From an uncultured Oscillospiraceae bacterium (GTDB taxonomy: Bacteria > Bacillota > Clostridia > Oscillospirales > Oscillospiraceae), in assembly GCA_910588635.1 (NCBI GenBank), contig CAJUPW010000012.1:1-64000 (forward strand): 64,000 nt of DNA. Reading direction: 5' to 3'. The notes beneath the pieces were generated by a model. It was not told the origin of the DNA. It ran no database searches and saw nothing but the letters and a program-made list of their open reading frames with translations. Below are positions 8,567 to 17,057 of the stretch, one piece after another (within the stretch, counting starts at the first letter, position 1; each line of letters begins with the position of its first letter). The position numbers and the translations under genes were made by a program.

Positions 8567-9535
8567 TCAAATCTGTGTGCCGGGAAAATACTCCTCCACA
8601 AAGTCCACGTCCTCCACCTGGAAGGTCCTGCCGTTGAGGGACTCCAGCGGCCCGGCGCCGGTGGTGAACCGAAAGATCAGCTTGTAGGAGTACAGCGCCT
8701 GACCGTGACGGCCGTATTTCCGGTTCTCCCGCTCAGAGCCGTACTTGCCGTCCCCCAAAAGGGGGTGGCCGGCGGCGGCGAACTGAGCCCGAATCTGGTG
8801 GGTCCGGCCGGTTATCAGGTTGCACTCCACCAGGGACAGCCCGTCCCTCACCGCCAGCGTTCTGTACTCGGTAACGGCCGTCTTGGCCCCCGGCTCGGGG
8901 CGCTTACGGACATAAACCTGCTTTTTCACCTCGTCCTTGAAGAGATACCCCTCCAGCCGCCCCGACCGGGGCGACAGCTTTCCCTGGACCACACACAGGT
9001 AGAGCTTGGTCAGCTCCCGGTCGCGGATCTTCTGATTCATGATCCGCAGGCCCTCGGCGGTCTTGGCGGCGATGACGATGCCCCCGGTGTTCCGGTCGAT
9101 GCGGTTGCACAGGGCGGGGGCGAAGGAGTTCTCCCAGTAGGGAGACCACTCCTTCTTCTGATAGAGATAGGCCTGGATGTGGGTAAGGAGGGTGTTCACC
9201 CGCTCGTTCTCGTCCGGGTGGACCACCAGGCCGGGGCGCTTGTCCAGGAGCATGATGTGCCCGTCCTCGTACAGGATATTCAGCTTGGGCTGGTAAAGGG
9301 AGAGAAAGGCGTTTTCCGGGGTGGGCCGTTCGAAGAACTCGTCGTTGATGTACAGCTGGAGCACGTCCCCCGCATTGAGCCGCACATCCCGCTTGCTCCC
9401 TTTGCCGTTCACCTTCACCCGCTTGAGCCGGATATACTTCTGGGCCAGAGGGGCGGGCAGCAGAGGCAAGGTCTTGGCCAGCCAGCGGTCCAGCCGCTGC
9501 CCGGCATCGTTTTTCCCAATGGTAAATTCTTTCAT
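8567..9535 (-). CDS. RluA-family pseudouridine synthase (RluC/RluD-like)
   Basis: A 322-residue enzyme that isomerises specific rRNA or tRNA uridines to pseudouridine. It has an N-terminal S4 RNA-binding domain (about 12-75: RLDRWLAKTLP, RLKRVKVNGK) and the RluA catalytic domain, where NRIDRNTGG corresponds to the usual HRLDRxTSG with the catalytic aspartate kept. GRTHQIRAQFAAAGHPLLGD is the conserved C-terminal motif. The target base is unknown. The ATG at 9535 follows AGGAGGT by 6 bases. A dispersed palindrome lies just upstream. Confidence 0.9.
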   Translation of the reverse strand: MKEFTIGKNDAGQRLDRWLAKTLPLLPAPLAQKYIRLKRVKVNGKGSKRDVRLNAGDVLQLYINDEFFERPTPENAFLSLYQPKLNILYEDGHIMLLDKRPGLVVHPDENERVNTLLTHIQAYLYQKKEWSPYWENSFAPALCNRIDRNTGGIVIAAKTAEGLRIMNQKIRDRELTKLYLCVVQGKLSPRSGRLEGYLFKDEVKKQVYVRKRPEPGAKTAVTEYRTLAVRDGLSLVECNLITGRTHQIRAQFAAAGHPLLGDGKYGSERENRKYGRHGQALYSYKLIFRFTTGAGPLESLNGRTFQVEDVDFVEEYFPGTQI

Positions 9536-9547
9536 TCAGGACCTCCT

Positions 9548-9622
9548 GTAGGGGGCGGCCTCCGCGCCGCCCCGTGCTTCCCTGATCCGGCACCAGCGGG
9601 GCGGCTCAGAGGCCGCCTCCCG
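9548..9622. repeat. Dispersed GTAGGGG palindromic repeat, copy 2
   Basis: Starts GTAGGGGGCGGCCTC and contains inverted GGGGCGG and GAGGCCGCC parts, with the same outer design as the copies at 6211-6271 and 18735-18816. It is imperfect at its right end. Confidence 0.55.
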
Positions 9623-9693
9623 CTGTCCAAAATATTTCACCATATTCCGCCCCCAGTGTCAATAAATTTCGTGGAGAAATTTGTGAAAAGCAT

Positions 9694-9722
9694 TTGACAT
9701 TTGGAGGAAAAGTCTTTATAAT
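9694..9722 (+). promoter_or_regulatory. Consensus SigA promoter of yceD-rpmF
   Basis: A perfect TTGACA (9694-9699) and a perfect TATAAT (9717-9722) are spaced by exactly 17 bases, 55 bases before the first gene. This is one of the strongest promoters in the window. Confidence 0.92.
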
Positions 9723-9776
9723 ATCCTGCGTACCATTCTGCGAGTATGGGGGAAACGCTCCCCGGGGAGGAACGCC

Positions 9777-10280
9777 ATGCGCCTGGATCTGCGGGATATC
9801 ATTCATGTCCCCGACGGAAAAAAGACGTTTCGGTTCCAGCTGGACCTGTCCCAGCAGGACTTCTACGGGAGTAAGCCCATCGTCCACCCCGTTCAGGTGG
9901 AGGGCAACGTGACCAACCACGCCGGTGCCCTGGTGCTGGAGGGAACGGCCCGTTCTGTTCTGGAGCTTCAATGCGACCGCTGCGGGAAAGCTTTTTCCCG
10001 GGAAAAGGCAGTCACGCTGGACAGTCTGGCGGCTCAGGAGCTGGAGGACGAGGAGAACGACGATATCCTCCTTCTGGACGGCTCCGAGCTGGACCTGGAT
10101 GACGCGGCGGGCACCGCCTTCATCCTCGCGATGGATACCAAAAACCTTTGCTCAGACGACTGCAAAGGGCTGTGCGCCAAGTGCGGAGCCGACCTGAACC
10201 TCGGCCCTTGCGGGTGCGGACCTGATGTCGATCCAAGACTGGCGGCCCTTGCGCAGCTGTTGGATAAGGAAGCTGAGTGA
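9777..10280 (+). CDS. DUF177/YceD-family protein upstream of L32
   Basis: A 167-residue protein of the YceD family, whose gene is almost always next to rpmF. The family is linked to 23S rRNA accumulation in plants and bacteria, but its biochemical action is unsettled. The C-terminal zinc-ribbon-like cysteines are visible: CDRCGKAF near residue 65, then CSDDCKGLCAKCGADLN and CGCGPD near 125-150. The middle is acidic (DEENDDILLLDGSELDLDD). The ATG at 9777 follows GGGGAGG. It is co-transcribed with rpmF, 43 bases downstream, from the promoter at 9694-9722. Confidence 0.88.
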   Translation: MRLDLRDIIHVPDGKKTFRFQLDLSQQDFYGSKPIVHPVQVEGNVTNHAGALVLEGTARSVLELQCDRCGKAFSREKAVTLDSLAAQELEDEENDDILLLDGSELDLDDAAGTAFILAMDTKNLCSDDCKGLCAKCGADLNLGPCGCGPDVDPRLAALAQLLDKEAE

Positions 10281-10323
10281 GTACCACGTGCTCTGACCGG
10301 CACAGCCGAAGGAGGTGTCACCC

Positions 10324-10512
10324 ATGGCGGTCCCCAAGGGAAAAGTATCCAAGGCCCGGCGCGATAAGCGGCGCAGCTCCCACTGGAAGCTGGAAACTCC
10401 CGGTATCGTGACCTGCCCCAAGTGCGGGGCTTACCGGCTGCCTCACCGTATGTGCAAAAATTGCCTGACCTATAACGGCCGTACCTTCGGCCAGGTTGAG
10501 GCTCAGCAGTAA
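10324..10512 (+). CDS. rpmF: 50S ribosomal protein L32
   Basis: A 62-residue ribosomal protein with the canonical start MAVPKGKVSKARRDKRR and the zinc ribbon CPKCGAYRLPHRMCKNC (two CxxC pairs). Because all four cysteines are present this is the zinc-binding (C+) form. The ATG at 10324 lies behind AAGGAGGTG; an upstream GTG at 10315 overlaps that site and is rejected. A strong terminator follows within 5 bases of the stop. Confidence 0.97.
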   Translation: MAVPKGKVSKARRDKRRSSHWKLETPGIVTCPKCGAYRLPHRMCKNCLTYNGRTFGQVEAQQ

Positions 10513-10516
10513 TCAG

Positions 10517-10555
10517 AAAACCCTCTGACTTGAAGTCAGAGGGTTTTGCTTTTTT
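10517..10555 (+). terminator. Rho-independent terminator of yceD-rpmF
   Basis: A stem of about 15 bases (10517-10531 with 10533-10547) is followed by GCTTTTTT. It may also serve the convergent carboxypeptidase gene. Confidence 0.92.
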
Positions 10556-10556
10556 A

Positions 10557-11930
10557 TCACCGTCTCCTGGTCCCCTGGTAGTTTCCACGGCTCTGGACGC
10601 GCCGGCCCGCTCCCACAGGGCGGCGGCGCCTGGGGAACACCAACAGCCGCAAGGCGATCAGACAGAGCACTACAGCCGCGGCGGCAATGGCGATCTTCAC
10701 GCCGGTGGTCTGGAAGAACTCAAAGAACTGCTGTTTCTTGTGCAGCAGCTCAGAGCGCTCCACCGACGTGACGGCCACCAGGTCCAGCTCGCCGTAGACC
10801 TCTCCCTCGTAGGACAAGGTCATCAAGCCCATCACCTGGCCCGCTTTCACCGGAGCCTCCACCTCTTTGGAGAACAGGCGGATATCGGTCTCGATATCGT
10901 CCAGGTCGATGGATTTGGGCAATGTTTTGGTGATGGAGCCCTGTGGCTTCACGTTGACCTCGTCGGCCTGACGGGACATGGTGACCTTCACCGTGTCCAC
11001 CGGCTCATCCCCGCGGGTGATGGTCACGCGGTGAAAATTGCTGAAGCCGTACTCCAGCAGGCGGCGGCTCTCCCGGAACTGGCCTTGCTTCAGCTTCTCC
11101 TCCCCCGGGACCTCCATAGGTCCGGAGCCCAGGATCACCGAGATCAGCACCTCGTCCCCGTCCCGGGCGGCGGCCACCAGGCAGCGGCCTGCCGCGTCGG
11201 TAGTGCCCGTTTTGCCTCCGATGCACTTGTCATAGAGATAGCCGCTGTACGTCCAGTTGGAAACCAGCCCGTTGGTGTTGTACAGCTCCCGCTCTTTGGA
11301 CATATTGGTGGCGGGCACGTTGTGCTTGGGGGTTGTGGTCACGGTGATAAATTCATCATGCTCCAGACAGGCCTGCATCATAAGGGACAGATCGTAGGCG
11401 GTGGTGTAGTGGTTCTCCTGGTCCATCCCGTGGGGATTGGCGAAGCGGGTGCCCTCACAGCCCAGCTCCCCCGCCCGGCGGTTCATGTGAGACACAAAGT
11501 CCTCCACCGAGCCGTCCACCGCCACAGCCAGCACATTGGCCGCCTCATTGGCGGAGGGCAGCATCAGGCAGTAGAGCAGCTCCTCCACCGTCAGCACCTC
11601 CCCCACCTTGATGTTGGCGGTGGAGAAGTTCCCCGTCAGCCCCTGATAGGTGGTCTCCCCCGCGGTAATCTGGGTGTTCAGGGACATCTGACCAGACTGG
11701 ACGGCCTCCAGCACCAGCAGGCAGGTCATCAGCTTGGTGGTGCTGGCGGGGGCGGCCCGCTCGCTGGAGTTCATGTCGTACAGGACCTCCCCATGGTTGG
11801 CGTCCAGCAGCACAGCCTTGGTGCAGAACAGGTTCAAGTCCTCCTGTCCCGGCACGGCGGCGGAGGCGGGCGTCAAGGACAGCGACAGGACGAGCAGAAG
11901 AAACAGAGAAAGAAAACGATATTTTTTCAT
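10557..11930 (-). CDS. D-alanyl-D-alanine carboxypeptidase (class A low-molecular-weight PBP)
   Basis: A 457-residue exported enzyme that trims the terminal D-Ala from peptidoglycan pentapeptides. A signal peptide occupies residues 1-24. The penicillin-binding triads are present: S63-x-x-K66 in PASTTKL, SAN near residue 125, and KTG in IGGKTGTTDAAG near residue 240. A C-terminal beta domain is followed by one membrane segment (about 410-430) and an Arg-rich cytosolic tail, which is longer than the amphipathic anchor typical of PBP5. The ATG at 11930 follows GGAG. DacF/DacB-type roles in vegetative or spore wall synthesis cannot be separated from sequence. Confidence 0.92.
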   Translation of the reverse strand: MKKYRFLSLFLLLVLSLSLTPASAAVPGQEDLNLFCTKAVLLDANHGEVLYDMNSSERAAPASTTKLMTCLLVLEAVQSGQMSLNTQITAGETTYQGLTGNFSTANIKVGEVLTVEELLYCLMLPSANEAANVLAVAVDGSVEDFVSHMNRRAGELGCEGTRFANPHGMDQENHYTTAYDLSLMMQACLEHDEFITVTTTPKHNVPATNMSKERELYNTNGLVSNWTYSGYLYDKCIGGKTGTTDAAGRCLVAAARDGDEVLISVILGSGPMEVPGEEKLKQGQFRESRRLLEYGFSNFHRVTITRGDEPVDTVKVTMSRQADEVNVKPQGSITKTLPKSIDLDDIETDIRLFSKEVEAPVKAGQVMGLMTLSYEGEVYGELDLVAVTSVERSELLHKKQQFFEFFQTTGVKIAIAAAAVVLCLIALRLLVFPRRRRPVGAGRRVQSRGNYQGTRRR

Positions 11931-12003
11931 AGGAAAATCTCCATATGTATGTTATAATGAATGCTGTATTCTCCAGTGTATCGTACACAAGAGAAAAAGG
12001 CAA

Positions 12004-12018
12004 TTAAGAACTTCTTAA
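12004..12018. promoter_or_regulatory. Small palindrome between divergent dac and comEA-like genes
   Basis: TTAAGAA and TTCTTAA flank a single base, in an AT-rich intergenic stretch. It could be an operator, but no matching regulator is adjacent. Confidence 0.25.
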
Positions 12019-12088
12019 ATTTATGGTATGACGCCGTCTGTCCCGATTATAACAAAAACCGGCCAAAGCCGCAAGGGGGAAGCAGCTC

Positions 12089-12487
12089 ATGGAAGGAAAA
12101 TCCAGATTTGGACTGGCCGTGCTGGCCCTGTCCGCGGCTTTCTGCCTCGTCTGCGCCACCTGGTATCTGGCCCGGACCAGTTCGCCGGAGCCCTGGCTGG
12201 TCTCCTCCACCCGGCGGCCGGCGGCGGAATACCAGGACGCTTCAGAGCCCGAGGAGGTCCCCCGTCCCGACAGCCTCCTCCCCGGCGAGGTCATCAACTT
12301 AAACACCGCCGACATCTACGACCTTCAGCGCCTGCCCGGCATCGGAGAGAAGCGGGCGCAGGATATCATCACCTACCGGGCGGAACACGGCCCCTTCCGG
12401 GCGGCGGACGAGCTGACCAAGGTGTCCGGCATCGGGCCGGTCATTTTGGAAAACCTGCGGGAGTATGTGACCGCGGGAGATGAGTGA
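12089..12487 (+). CDS. ComEA-like membrane-anchored helix-hairpin-helix protein
   Basis: A 132-residue protein with one N-terminal membrane segment (about 8-27), a proline-rich linker, and two helix-hairpin-helix motifs at the C-terminus: INLNTADIYDLQRLPGIGEKR and ADELTKVSGIGPVILENLR. This C-terminal domain matches ComEA, the receptor that binds incoming double-stranded DNA during transformation. The SLBB domain usual in ComEA is absent, so the protein is shorter than typical. It sits 8 bases before a response regulator gene and may share its transcript. Start ATG 12089 follows AAGGGGGAAG. DNA uptake is family-based inference; comEC is not in the window. Confidence 0.8.
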   Translation: MEGKSRFGLAVLALSAAFCLVCATWYLARTSSPEPWLVSSTRRPAAEYQDASEPEEVPRPDSLLPGEVINLNTADIYDLQRLPGIGEKRAQDIITYRAEHGPFRAADELTKVSGIGPVILENLREYVTAGDE

Positions 12488-12495
12488 GGTTTCAT

Positions 12496-13182
12496 ATGGC
12501 AAAGATTTTAGTGGTAGACGACGAGCAGGTGCTGGTGAAGGGCATCAAGTTCAACCTGGAGCACGAGGGCTATCAGGTGGAGGTGGGGTACGACGGCGAG
12601 CAGGCGGTGGAGCTGGCCCGTGAGGGGGGCTTCGACCTGATCCTGCTGGACCTGATGATGCCCAAGATCGACGGCCTCCAGGCCTGCATGCGCATCCGTG
12701 AGTTCTCCAACGTCCCCGTCATCATGCTGACGGCCAAGGGGGAGGACGCCGACAAGCTCATGGGCTTTGAGTGCGGCGCCGACGACTATATCACCAAGCC
12801 CTTCAACCTTCTGGAGCTGAAGGCCCGGGTCCGGGCCTTGCTGCGCCGCTCCGGCGCGGCGGAGCAGCAGAAGGCGGGCGCCGTTCTGCAGACTGGCCAC
12901 ATCAAGCTGGATACGGCCGCCCGGGCGGCCTGGAGGGACGGCGTCCCGGTGGAGCTCACCGCCAAGGAGTTCGACCTGATGGAGCTGCTGCTGCGCAACC
13001 CCGGCCGGGTGTACAGCCGGGAAAACCTGCTCAACGTGGTGTGGGGCTATGAGTATATCGGCGACTACCGCACAGTGGACGTTCATGTCCGCCGCCTGCG
13101 GGAGAAGCTGGAGCTGGACCCCGCCAACCCTGAGTTCATCCGCACCAAGTGGGGCGTGGGATACTATCTGACAAAGCCATGA
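12496..13182 (+). CDS. OmpR/PhoB-family response regulator
   Basis: A 228-residue DNA-binding regulator. The receiver domain has the acidic pocket D8-D9, the phospho-acceptor D52 in LLDLMMPKIDG, TAKG and KPFN. The C-terminal winged helix (about 130-225) includes ELTAKEFDLMELLLRNPGRVYSRENLL and TVDVHVRRLREKLE. It should be phosphorylated by the kinase encoded next, whose start overlaps its stop codon (ATGA). Its target genes are unknown; the GerMN lipoprotein gene in the same operon is a natural candidate. ATG 12496 follows GAGG; an upstream in-frame GTG is not preferred. Confidence 0.93.
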   Translation: MAKILVVDDEQVLVKGIKFNLEHEGYQVEVGYDGEQAVELAREGGFDLILLDLMMPKIDGLQACMRIREFSNVPVIMLTAKGEDADKLMGFECGADDYITKPFNLLELKARVRALLRRSGAAEQQKAGAVLQTGHIKLDTAARAAWRDGVPVELTAKEFDLMELLLRNPGRVYSRENLLNVVWGYEYIGDYRTVDVHVRRLREKLELDPANPEFIRTKWGVGYYLTKP

Positions 13183-14660
13183 AGAAAAACAAGGTCCCAT
13201 TTTTCGCCTCTCTCCAGGTGAAATACGCTATGAGCTACCTGGTCATCTTCGCGGTGGTGCTGGTACTGCTGAACACCTACCCGGTGGTGGCCTCCCAGGA
13301 CCTGCTGTTCACCTCTAAGCGGGATTCGCTGAAGAGCCAGACGGCGGTGATGGCCTCCGCCCTAATGGAGCTGGAGTCCCTGTCCGCCGAACAGGTGGCC
13401 CGGGTGATGAACATGCTGGACAGCATGGGGCTGACCCGCATTCTGGTTACCGACCCGGCGGGGCTGATTCTCTACGACAGCACCCGCCAGCCCCAGGAGG
13501 AGCCGCCGCCCGGAGAGGGGGAGCCGGAGGAACCGGAGTACCGCTACGCCCTGTACCAGGAGGTGGTATCCGCCTTGCGGGGCAGCGACGTATCCTACTC
13601 CCGGTACACCGATAGAAAGTTCATCTCCACCGCCGCCATGCCCATCGTCTACCGGGGCATGGTCATCGGGTCCATCTACATTCTGGAGGTGGACGAGGTC
13701 CAGGGGGAGCTGCTGTACAGCTTACAGCAGAATCTGCGCACCATCTCCCTGGTCATCGCGGCGGTGACGTTGATTATGTCAACCTTTTTCTCCAAGCTGC
13801 TCACCTCACGCATCGCCGCCTTGCTGCGGGCCATCCGCATCGTGGGCGAGGGGGAATACGGCCACCGGCTCCAGCCTGTGGGCTGGGACGAGATGGCCCA
13901 GCTGGCCGAGGAGTTCAACCAGCTCACCGACCGCCTCCAGACCACCGAGGAGGTCCGCCGCCGCTTTGTCTCCGACGCCAGCCACGAGCTGAAAACGCCC
14001 CTGGCCTCCATCCGCCTGCTGGCCGACTCCATTTTGCAGACCGACGAGATGGACCCGGCCATGGTACGGGACTTCGTGGGGGATATTGGCTCCGAGGCCG
14101 AGCGGCTCACCCGTATCACCGAGCACCTGCTGGCCCTCACCCGGCTGGACAGCCTGCCCGCCGGGCAGCAGCTTCCGGTGGATGTGTCCCAGGTGACGGA
14201 GCGGACCATCGGGCTGCTCCAGCCCGTGGCCGACGCCGCCGGGGTGACGGTGGAACAGAACCTCAAGCCCGACTGCCTCATCCTGTGTACCGAGGACGAC
14301 CTGTCCCAGATTTGCTTCAACCTGGTGGAAAACGCTGTCAAGTACAACTTCAACGGCGGCAAGGTATTTGTCTCGGTGTACCGGGACGGGGATCAGGTAC
14401 TGCTGGAGGTGGGCGACACCGGCGTGGGCATTCCGGAGGCGGACCTGCCCAAGGTGTTCAACCGCTTCTACCGGGTGGACAAGGCCCGGTCCCGGGCCGC
14501 CGGCGGCACCGGGCTGGGGCTTTCCATTGTCCGGGACACGGTGCGCCGCCACGGCGGCTGGGTCACCGCCCGGCCCAGAAACCCCGAGGGAAGCCTGTTT
14601 ACCGCCGGCTTCCCCAGATATGTGCCCAGACAGTCAGAGAGGGGGCGGCCCGGTGCGTAA
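13179..14660 (+). CDS. Two-component sensor histidine kinase (HAMP, HisKA, HATPase)
   Basis: A 493-residue membrane kinase. A first membrane segment (about 15-33) and a second (about 187-208) bracket an extracellular sensor of about 150 residues containing a Pro/Glu-rich loop (EEPPPGEGEPEEPEY). A HAMP domain follows, then HisKA with the phospho-histidine in SDASHELKTPLASIRLLADS, and the ATP-binding N, G1 and G2 boxes (FNLVENAVKYN, GDTGVGIPEADLPKVFNRFY, GGTGLGLSIV). The start overlaps the regulator stop by 4 bases, showing translational coupling. The stimulus is unknown; the PhoR/WalK-like build suggests envelope sensing. Confidence 0.93.
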   Translation: MKKNKVPFFASLQVKYAMSYLVIFAVVLVLLNTYPVVASQDLLFTSKRDSLKSQTAVMASALMELESLSAEQVARVMNMLDSMGLTRILVTDPAGLILYDSTRQPQEEPPPGEGEPEEPEYRYALYQEVVSALRGSDVSYSRYTDRKFISTAAMPIVYRGMVIGSIYILEVDEVQGELLYSLQQNLRTISLVIAAVTLIMSTFFSKLLTSRIAALLRAIRIVGEGEYGHRLQPVGWDEMAQLAEEFNQLTDRLQTTEEVRRRFVSDASHELKTPLASIRLLADSILQTDEMDPAMVRDFVGDIGSEAERLTRITEHLLALTRLDSLPAGQQLPVDVSQVTERTIGLLQPVADAAGVTVEQNLKPDCLILCTEDDLSQICFNLVENAVKYNFNGGKVFVSVYRDGDQVLLEVGDTGVGIPEADLPKVFNRFYRVDKARSRAAGGTGLGLSIVRDTVRRHGGWVTARPRNPEGSLFTAGFPRYVPRQSERGRPGA

Positions 14661-15180
14661 CATAAGATGGCTTTCCATTCTGCTCGCGGCAGCGCTCCTG
14701 CTGTCCGCCTGCGGCAGCCGGGAGATTCCCCAGGAGGAGGGCGGCTTCCGGCTGTGGTTCGCCGCAGACGAGGGGCAGGCGGATTACGGCCACGGCCCGG
14801 CGCTGGACAGCGAGGCCTACGCCGGGGTGGACGACCCAGGCCCCGAGGAGCTGCTGTCCGCCCTGCTGGCCGGCCCCACTCTGGAGGGTCTCCGCTCCCC
14901 CTTCCCCCGTGGAGTTACCTTGCGGCAGCTGAACTGGGACGAGGAGCGGCCCGGTGTGCTGCTGGTGGGATTCTCGGAGCAGTACGGGGCCCTGGCCGAC
15001 GTCTCCCTCACCCTGGCCGACTACTGCGTTGTGCTCACCCTGACCCAGGTGGAGGGGGTGGACACGGTGGAGATATCCACCCAGGGCTATCAGGCCAGCT
15101 ACCGCAGCCACCAGCTTCTGGACCCGCAGGAGGCTGTACTTCGGGACGAGCTGGCGGAGACAGCCCCGGAAAACACTTGA
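14653..15180 (+). CDS. GerMN-domain lipoprotein
   Basis: A 175-residue secreted lipoprotein. The lipobox LLSACG places the lipidated cysteine near residue 18. The mature part resembles the GerMN domain of spore-germination protein GerM (PEELLSALLAGPTLEGLRSPFPRGV, and a LTLADYCVVLTLTQVEGVDTVEI core), a domain thought to bind peptidoglycan or act in envelope assembly. It starts at GTG 14653, overlapping the end of the kinase gene by 8 bases, and so belongs to the comEA-like/regulator/kinase cluster. Its coupling to the kinase suggests it may be the cell-surface output or sensor partner. Confidence 0.8.
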   Translation: MRNIRWLSILLAAALLLSACGSREIPQEEGGFRLWFAADEGQADYGHGPALDSEAYAGVDDPGPEELLSALLAGPTLEGLRSPFPRGVTLRQLNWDEERPGVLLVGFSEQYGALADVSLTLADYCVVLTLTQVEGVDTVEISTQGYQASYRSHQLLDPQEAVLRDELAETAPENT

Positions 15181-15205
15181 CAAATTTCCCATTTCCCGCT
15201 ACTCT
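15177..15205 (+). promoter_or_regulatory. Promoter of O-acetylhomoserine sulfhydrylase gene
   Basis: A perfect TTGACA (15177-15182) overlaps the previous stop codon; TACTCT (15200-15205) follows after 17 bases, 34 bases before the next start. Confidence 0.75.
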
Positions 15206-15239
15206 TAATCAGGTATTTTAACGAAAGAAGGCGTTCTTC

Positions 15240-16523
15240 ATGAGCGATTACAAAATGAGCACCAAATGCGTCCAAGGGGGCTATACCCCCGGCAACGGCG
15301 AGCCCCGGCAGATTCCCATTATCCAGTCCACCACCTTTAAATACACCACCAGCGAGGATATGGGCAAGCTCTTCGACCTGGAGGCCAGCGGCTATTTCTA
15401 CACCCGGCTCCAGAACCCCACCAACGACATGGTGGCCGCCAAAATCTGCGACATGGAGGGCGGCGCCGCCGCCATGCTCACCTCCTCCGGCCAGGCGGCC
15501 AACTTCTACGCTATCTTCAACATCGCCAACTGCGGCGACCATGTGGTGGCCTCCTCCACCATCTACGGCGGCACCTATAACCTGTTTCACGTCACCATGC
15601 GCAAAATGGGCATCGACTTTACCTTCGTCTCCCCCGACTGCTCCGAGGAGGAACTGAACGCCGCCTTTAAGCCCAACACCAAGGCCGTCTTTGGCGAGAC
15701 CATCGCCAACCCAGCCCTCACCGTGCTGGACATTGAAAAGTTTGCCAGAGCCGCCCATGCCCACGGCGTGCCCCTGATTGTGGACAACACCTTCGCCACC
15801 CCGGTGAACTGCCGCCCCTTTGAGTGGGGCTGCGACATCGTCACCCACTCCACCACCAAGTATATGGACGGCCACGGGGCTGGGGTGGGCGGCTGCATCG
15901 TGGACAGCGGCAACTTCGACTGGATGGCCCATAAGGAAAAATTCCCCGGCCTGTGTACTCCTGACGACAGCTACCACGGCATCACCTACGCCGAGAAGTT
16001 CGGCCAGGGGGGCGCTTTCATTACCAAGTGCACCGCCCAGCTCATGCGGGACTTCGGCTCCATCCAGTCCCCCCAGAACGCCTTTCTGCTGAATCTTGGC
16101 CTGGAGAGCCTCCATGTCCGGATGCCCCGCCACTGCGAGAACGCTCTGGCGGTAGCCAAATATCTCAAGTCCCATCCCAAGATCAGCTTTGTCACCTACC
16201 CCGGTCTGGAGGGGGATCAATACTACGAGCTGACCCGGAAATATATGCCTAACGGCACCTGTGGGGTGGTATCCTTCGGCTTCAAGGGCGGCCGCTCCGC
16301 CGCGGAGACCTTTATGAAGCACCTGCGCCTGGCCGCCATTGAGACCCACGTGGCCGATGCCCGCACCTGCACCCTCCACCCCGCCTCCGCCACCCACCGG
16401 CAGATGAACGACGAGGAGCTGACAGCCGCCGGCATCACTCCCGATCTGGTCCGCTTTTCCTGCGGCATTGAGGACGCCGCCGATCTGATCGCCGATATCG
16501 AGCAGGCCCTGGCTCAGGTGTGA
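15240..16523 (+). CDS. O-acetyl-L-homoserine sulfhydrylase (Cys/Met metabolism PLP enzyme)
   Basis: A 427-residue cytosolic enzyme of the trans-sulfuration family. It probably makes homocysteine from O-acetylhomoserine and sulfide for methionine synthesis. The PLP lysine is K207 in THSTTKYMDGHG; YFYTRLQNPTNDMVAAKICDMEGG and the GGTYNLF loop form the cofactor and substrate site. The length and the internal KEKFPGL-type insertion fit O-acetylhomoserine sulfhydrylase better than the roughly 400-residue methionine gamma-lyase, but the two cannot be told apart with certainty by eye. It has its own promoter and is followed after 7 bases by a DUF3783 gene. Confidence 0.88.
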   Translation: MSDYKMSTKCVQGGYTPGNGEPRQIPIIQSTTFKYTTSEDMGKLFDLEASGYFYTRLQNPTNDMVAAKICDMEGGAAAMLTSSGQAANFYAIFNIANCGDHVVASSTIYGGTYNLFHVTMRKMGIDFTFVSPDCSEEELNAAFKPNTKAVFGETIANPALTVLDIEKFARAAHAHGVPLIVDNTFATPVNCRPFEWGCDIVTHSTTKYMDGHGAGVGGCIVDSGNFDWMAHKEKFPGLCTPDDSYHGITYAEKFGQGGAFITKCTAQLMRDFGSIQSPQNAFLLNLGLESLHVRMPRHCENALAVAKYLKSHPKISFVTYPGLEGDQYYELTRKYMPNGTCGVVSFGFKGGRSAAETFMKHLRLAAIETHVADARTCTLHPASATHRQMNDEELTAAGITPDLVRFSCGIEDAADLIADIEQALAQV

Positions 16524-16530
16524 GGTGCGG

Positions 16531-16917
16531 ATGATGAAAAATGCCGGAACCGTTCTGATGTACAACTGCTCCGGGGAGGAGTTCTCCAAGCTGAAGCAGA
16601 TTTTCGCCATGCTCCGCCTGCGGATGCGGCCGGTGGAGCCCGACCGCTACCACGTCTCCCTGGAGGAGCTGTCCCAGGGCAAGGGAGACCCCGTCGAGCC
16701 GGCCTCTCCCCTACCTGAGCCCATGCTGGTATTCTGCGGCATGGGGCAGGCCTTGCTCAACCAGGTACTGGAGATCATCAGGATTTCCAAGCTGCCCCCC
16801 ATCCCCCTGAAGGCCGTCCTCACCGACACCAACCGGTCCTGGACCACTGCGCAGCTCTATGAGGAGCTGCTGAAGGAGCGGGAGACCATCGCTGCCCAGA
16901 AAGCGGAAACGACATAA
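16531..16917 (+). CDS. DUF3783-family small protein
   Basis: A 128-residue soluble protein of unknown function. It matches the pattern of the DUF3783 family of Firmicutes: a VLMYNC strand near the start, LVFCGM in the middle, and the conserved KAVLTDTNRSWTTAQLYEELLKER end. The ATG at 16531 follows TGAGGTG, with a second ATG one codon later. It sits 7 bases behind the sulfhydrylase gene and is surely co-transcribed, though a link to methionine metabolism is not shown. A long hairpin follows. Confidence 0.7.
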   Translation: MMKNAGTVLMYNCSGEEFSKLKQIFAMLRLRMRPVEPDRYHVSLEELSQGKGDPVEPASPLPEPMLVFCGMGQALLNQVLEIIRISKLPPIPLKAVLTDTNRSWTTAQLYEELLKERETIAAQKAETT

Positions 16918-16922
16918 CAAAT

Positions 16923-16962
16923 CGTCTCTGGGCTGCCGGACAAATCCGACAGCCCAGAGACG
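16923..16962 (+). terminator. Long hairpin after DUF3783 gene
   Basis: Arms of 13 exact bases extend, across one mismatch, into a further 4-bp stem around a CAAA loop. The 3' flank on the plus strand is A-rich, not U-rich, so this is not a textbook terminator. Confidence 0.5.
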
Positions 16963-16993
16963 CGAAAAAAATAAAAAAACCGGAAAATTTCTC

Positions 16994-17022
16994 TTGCATT
17001 TCAAATGTCCCTGTGCTATAAT
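16994..17022 (+). promoter_or_regulatory. Promoter of tRNA-Arg
   Basis: TTGCAT (16994-16999) and TATAAT (17017-17022) are spaced by 17 bases, 35 bases before the tRNA 5' end. Confidence 0.85.
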
Positions 17023-17057
17023 AATAAAGCTGTCAAGAGGAATCCTCTTTACGGTAT

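Noticed and set aside
15181..15239. SAM riboswitch before the O-acetylhomoserine sulfhydrylase gene
   Set aside because: Only about 30 bases lie between the promoter and start codon, too few for a SAM aptamer and terminator.
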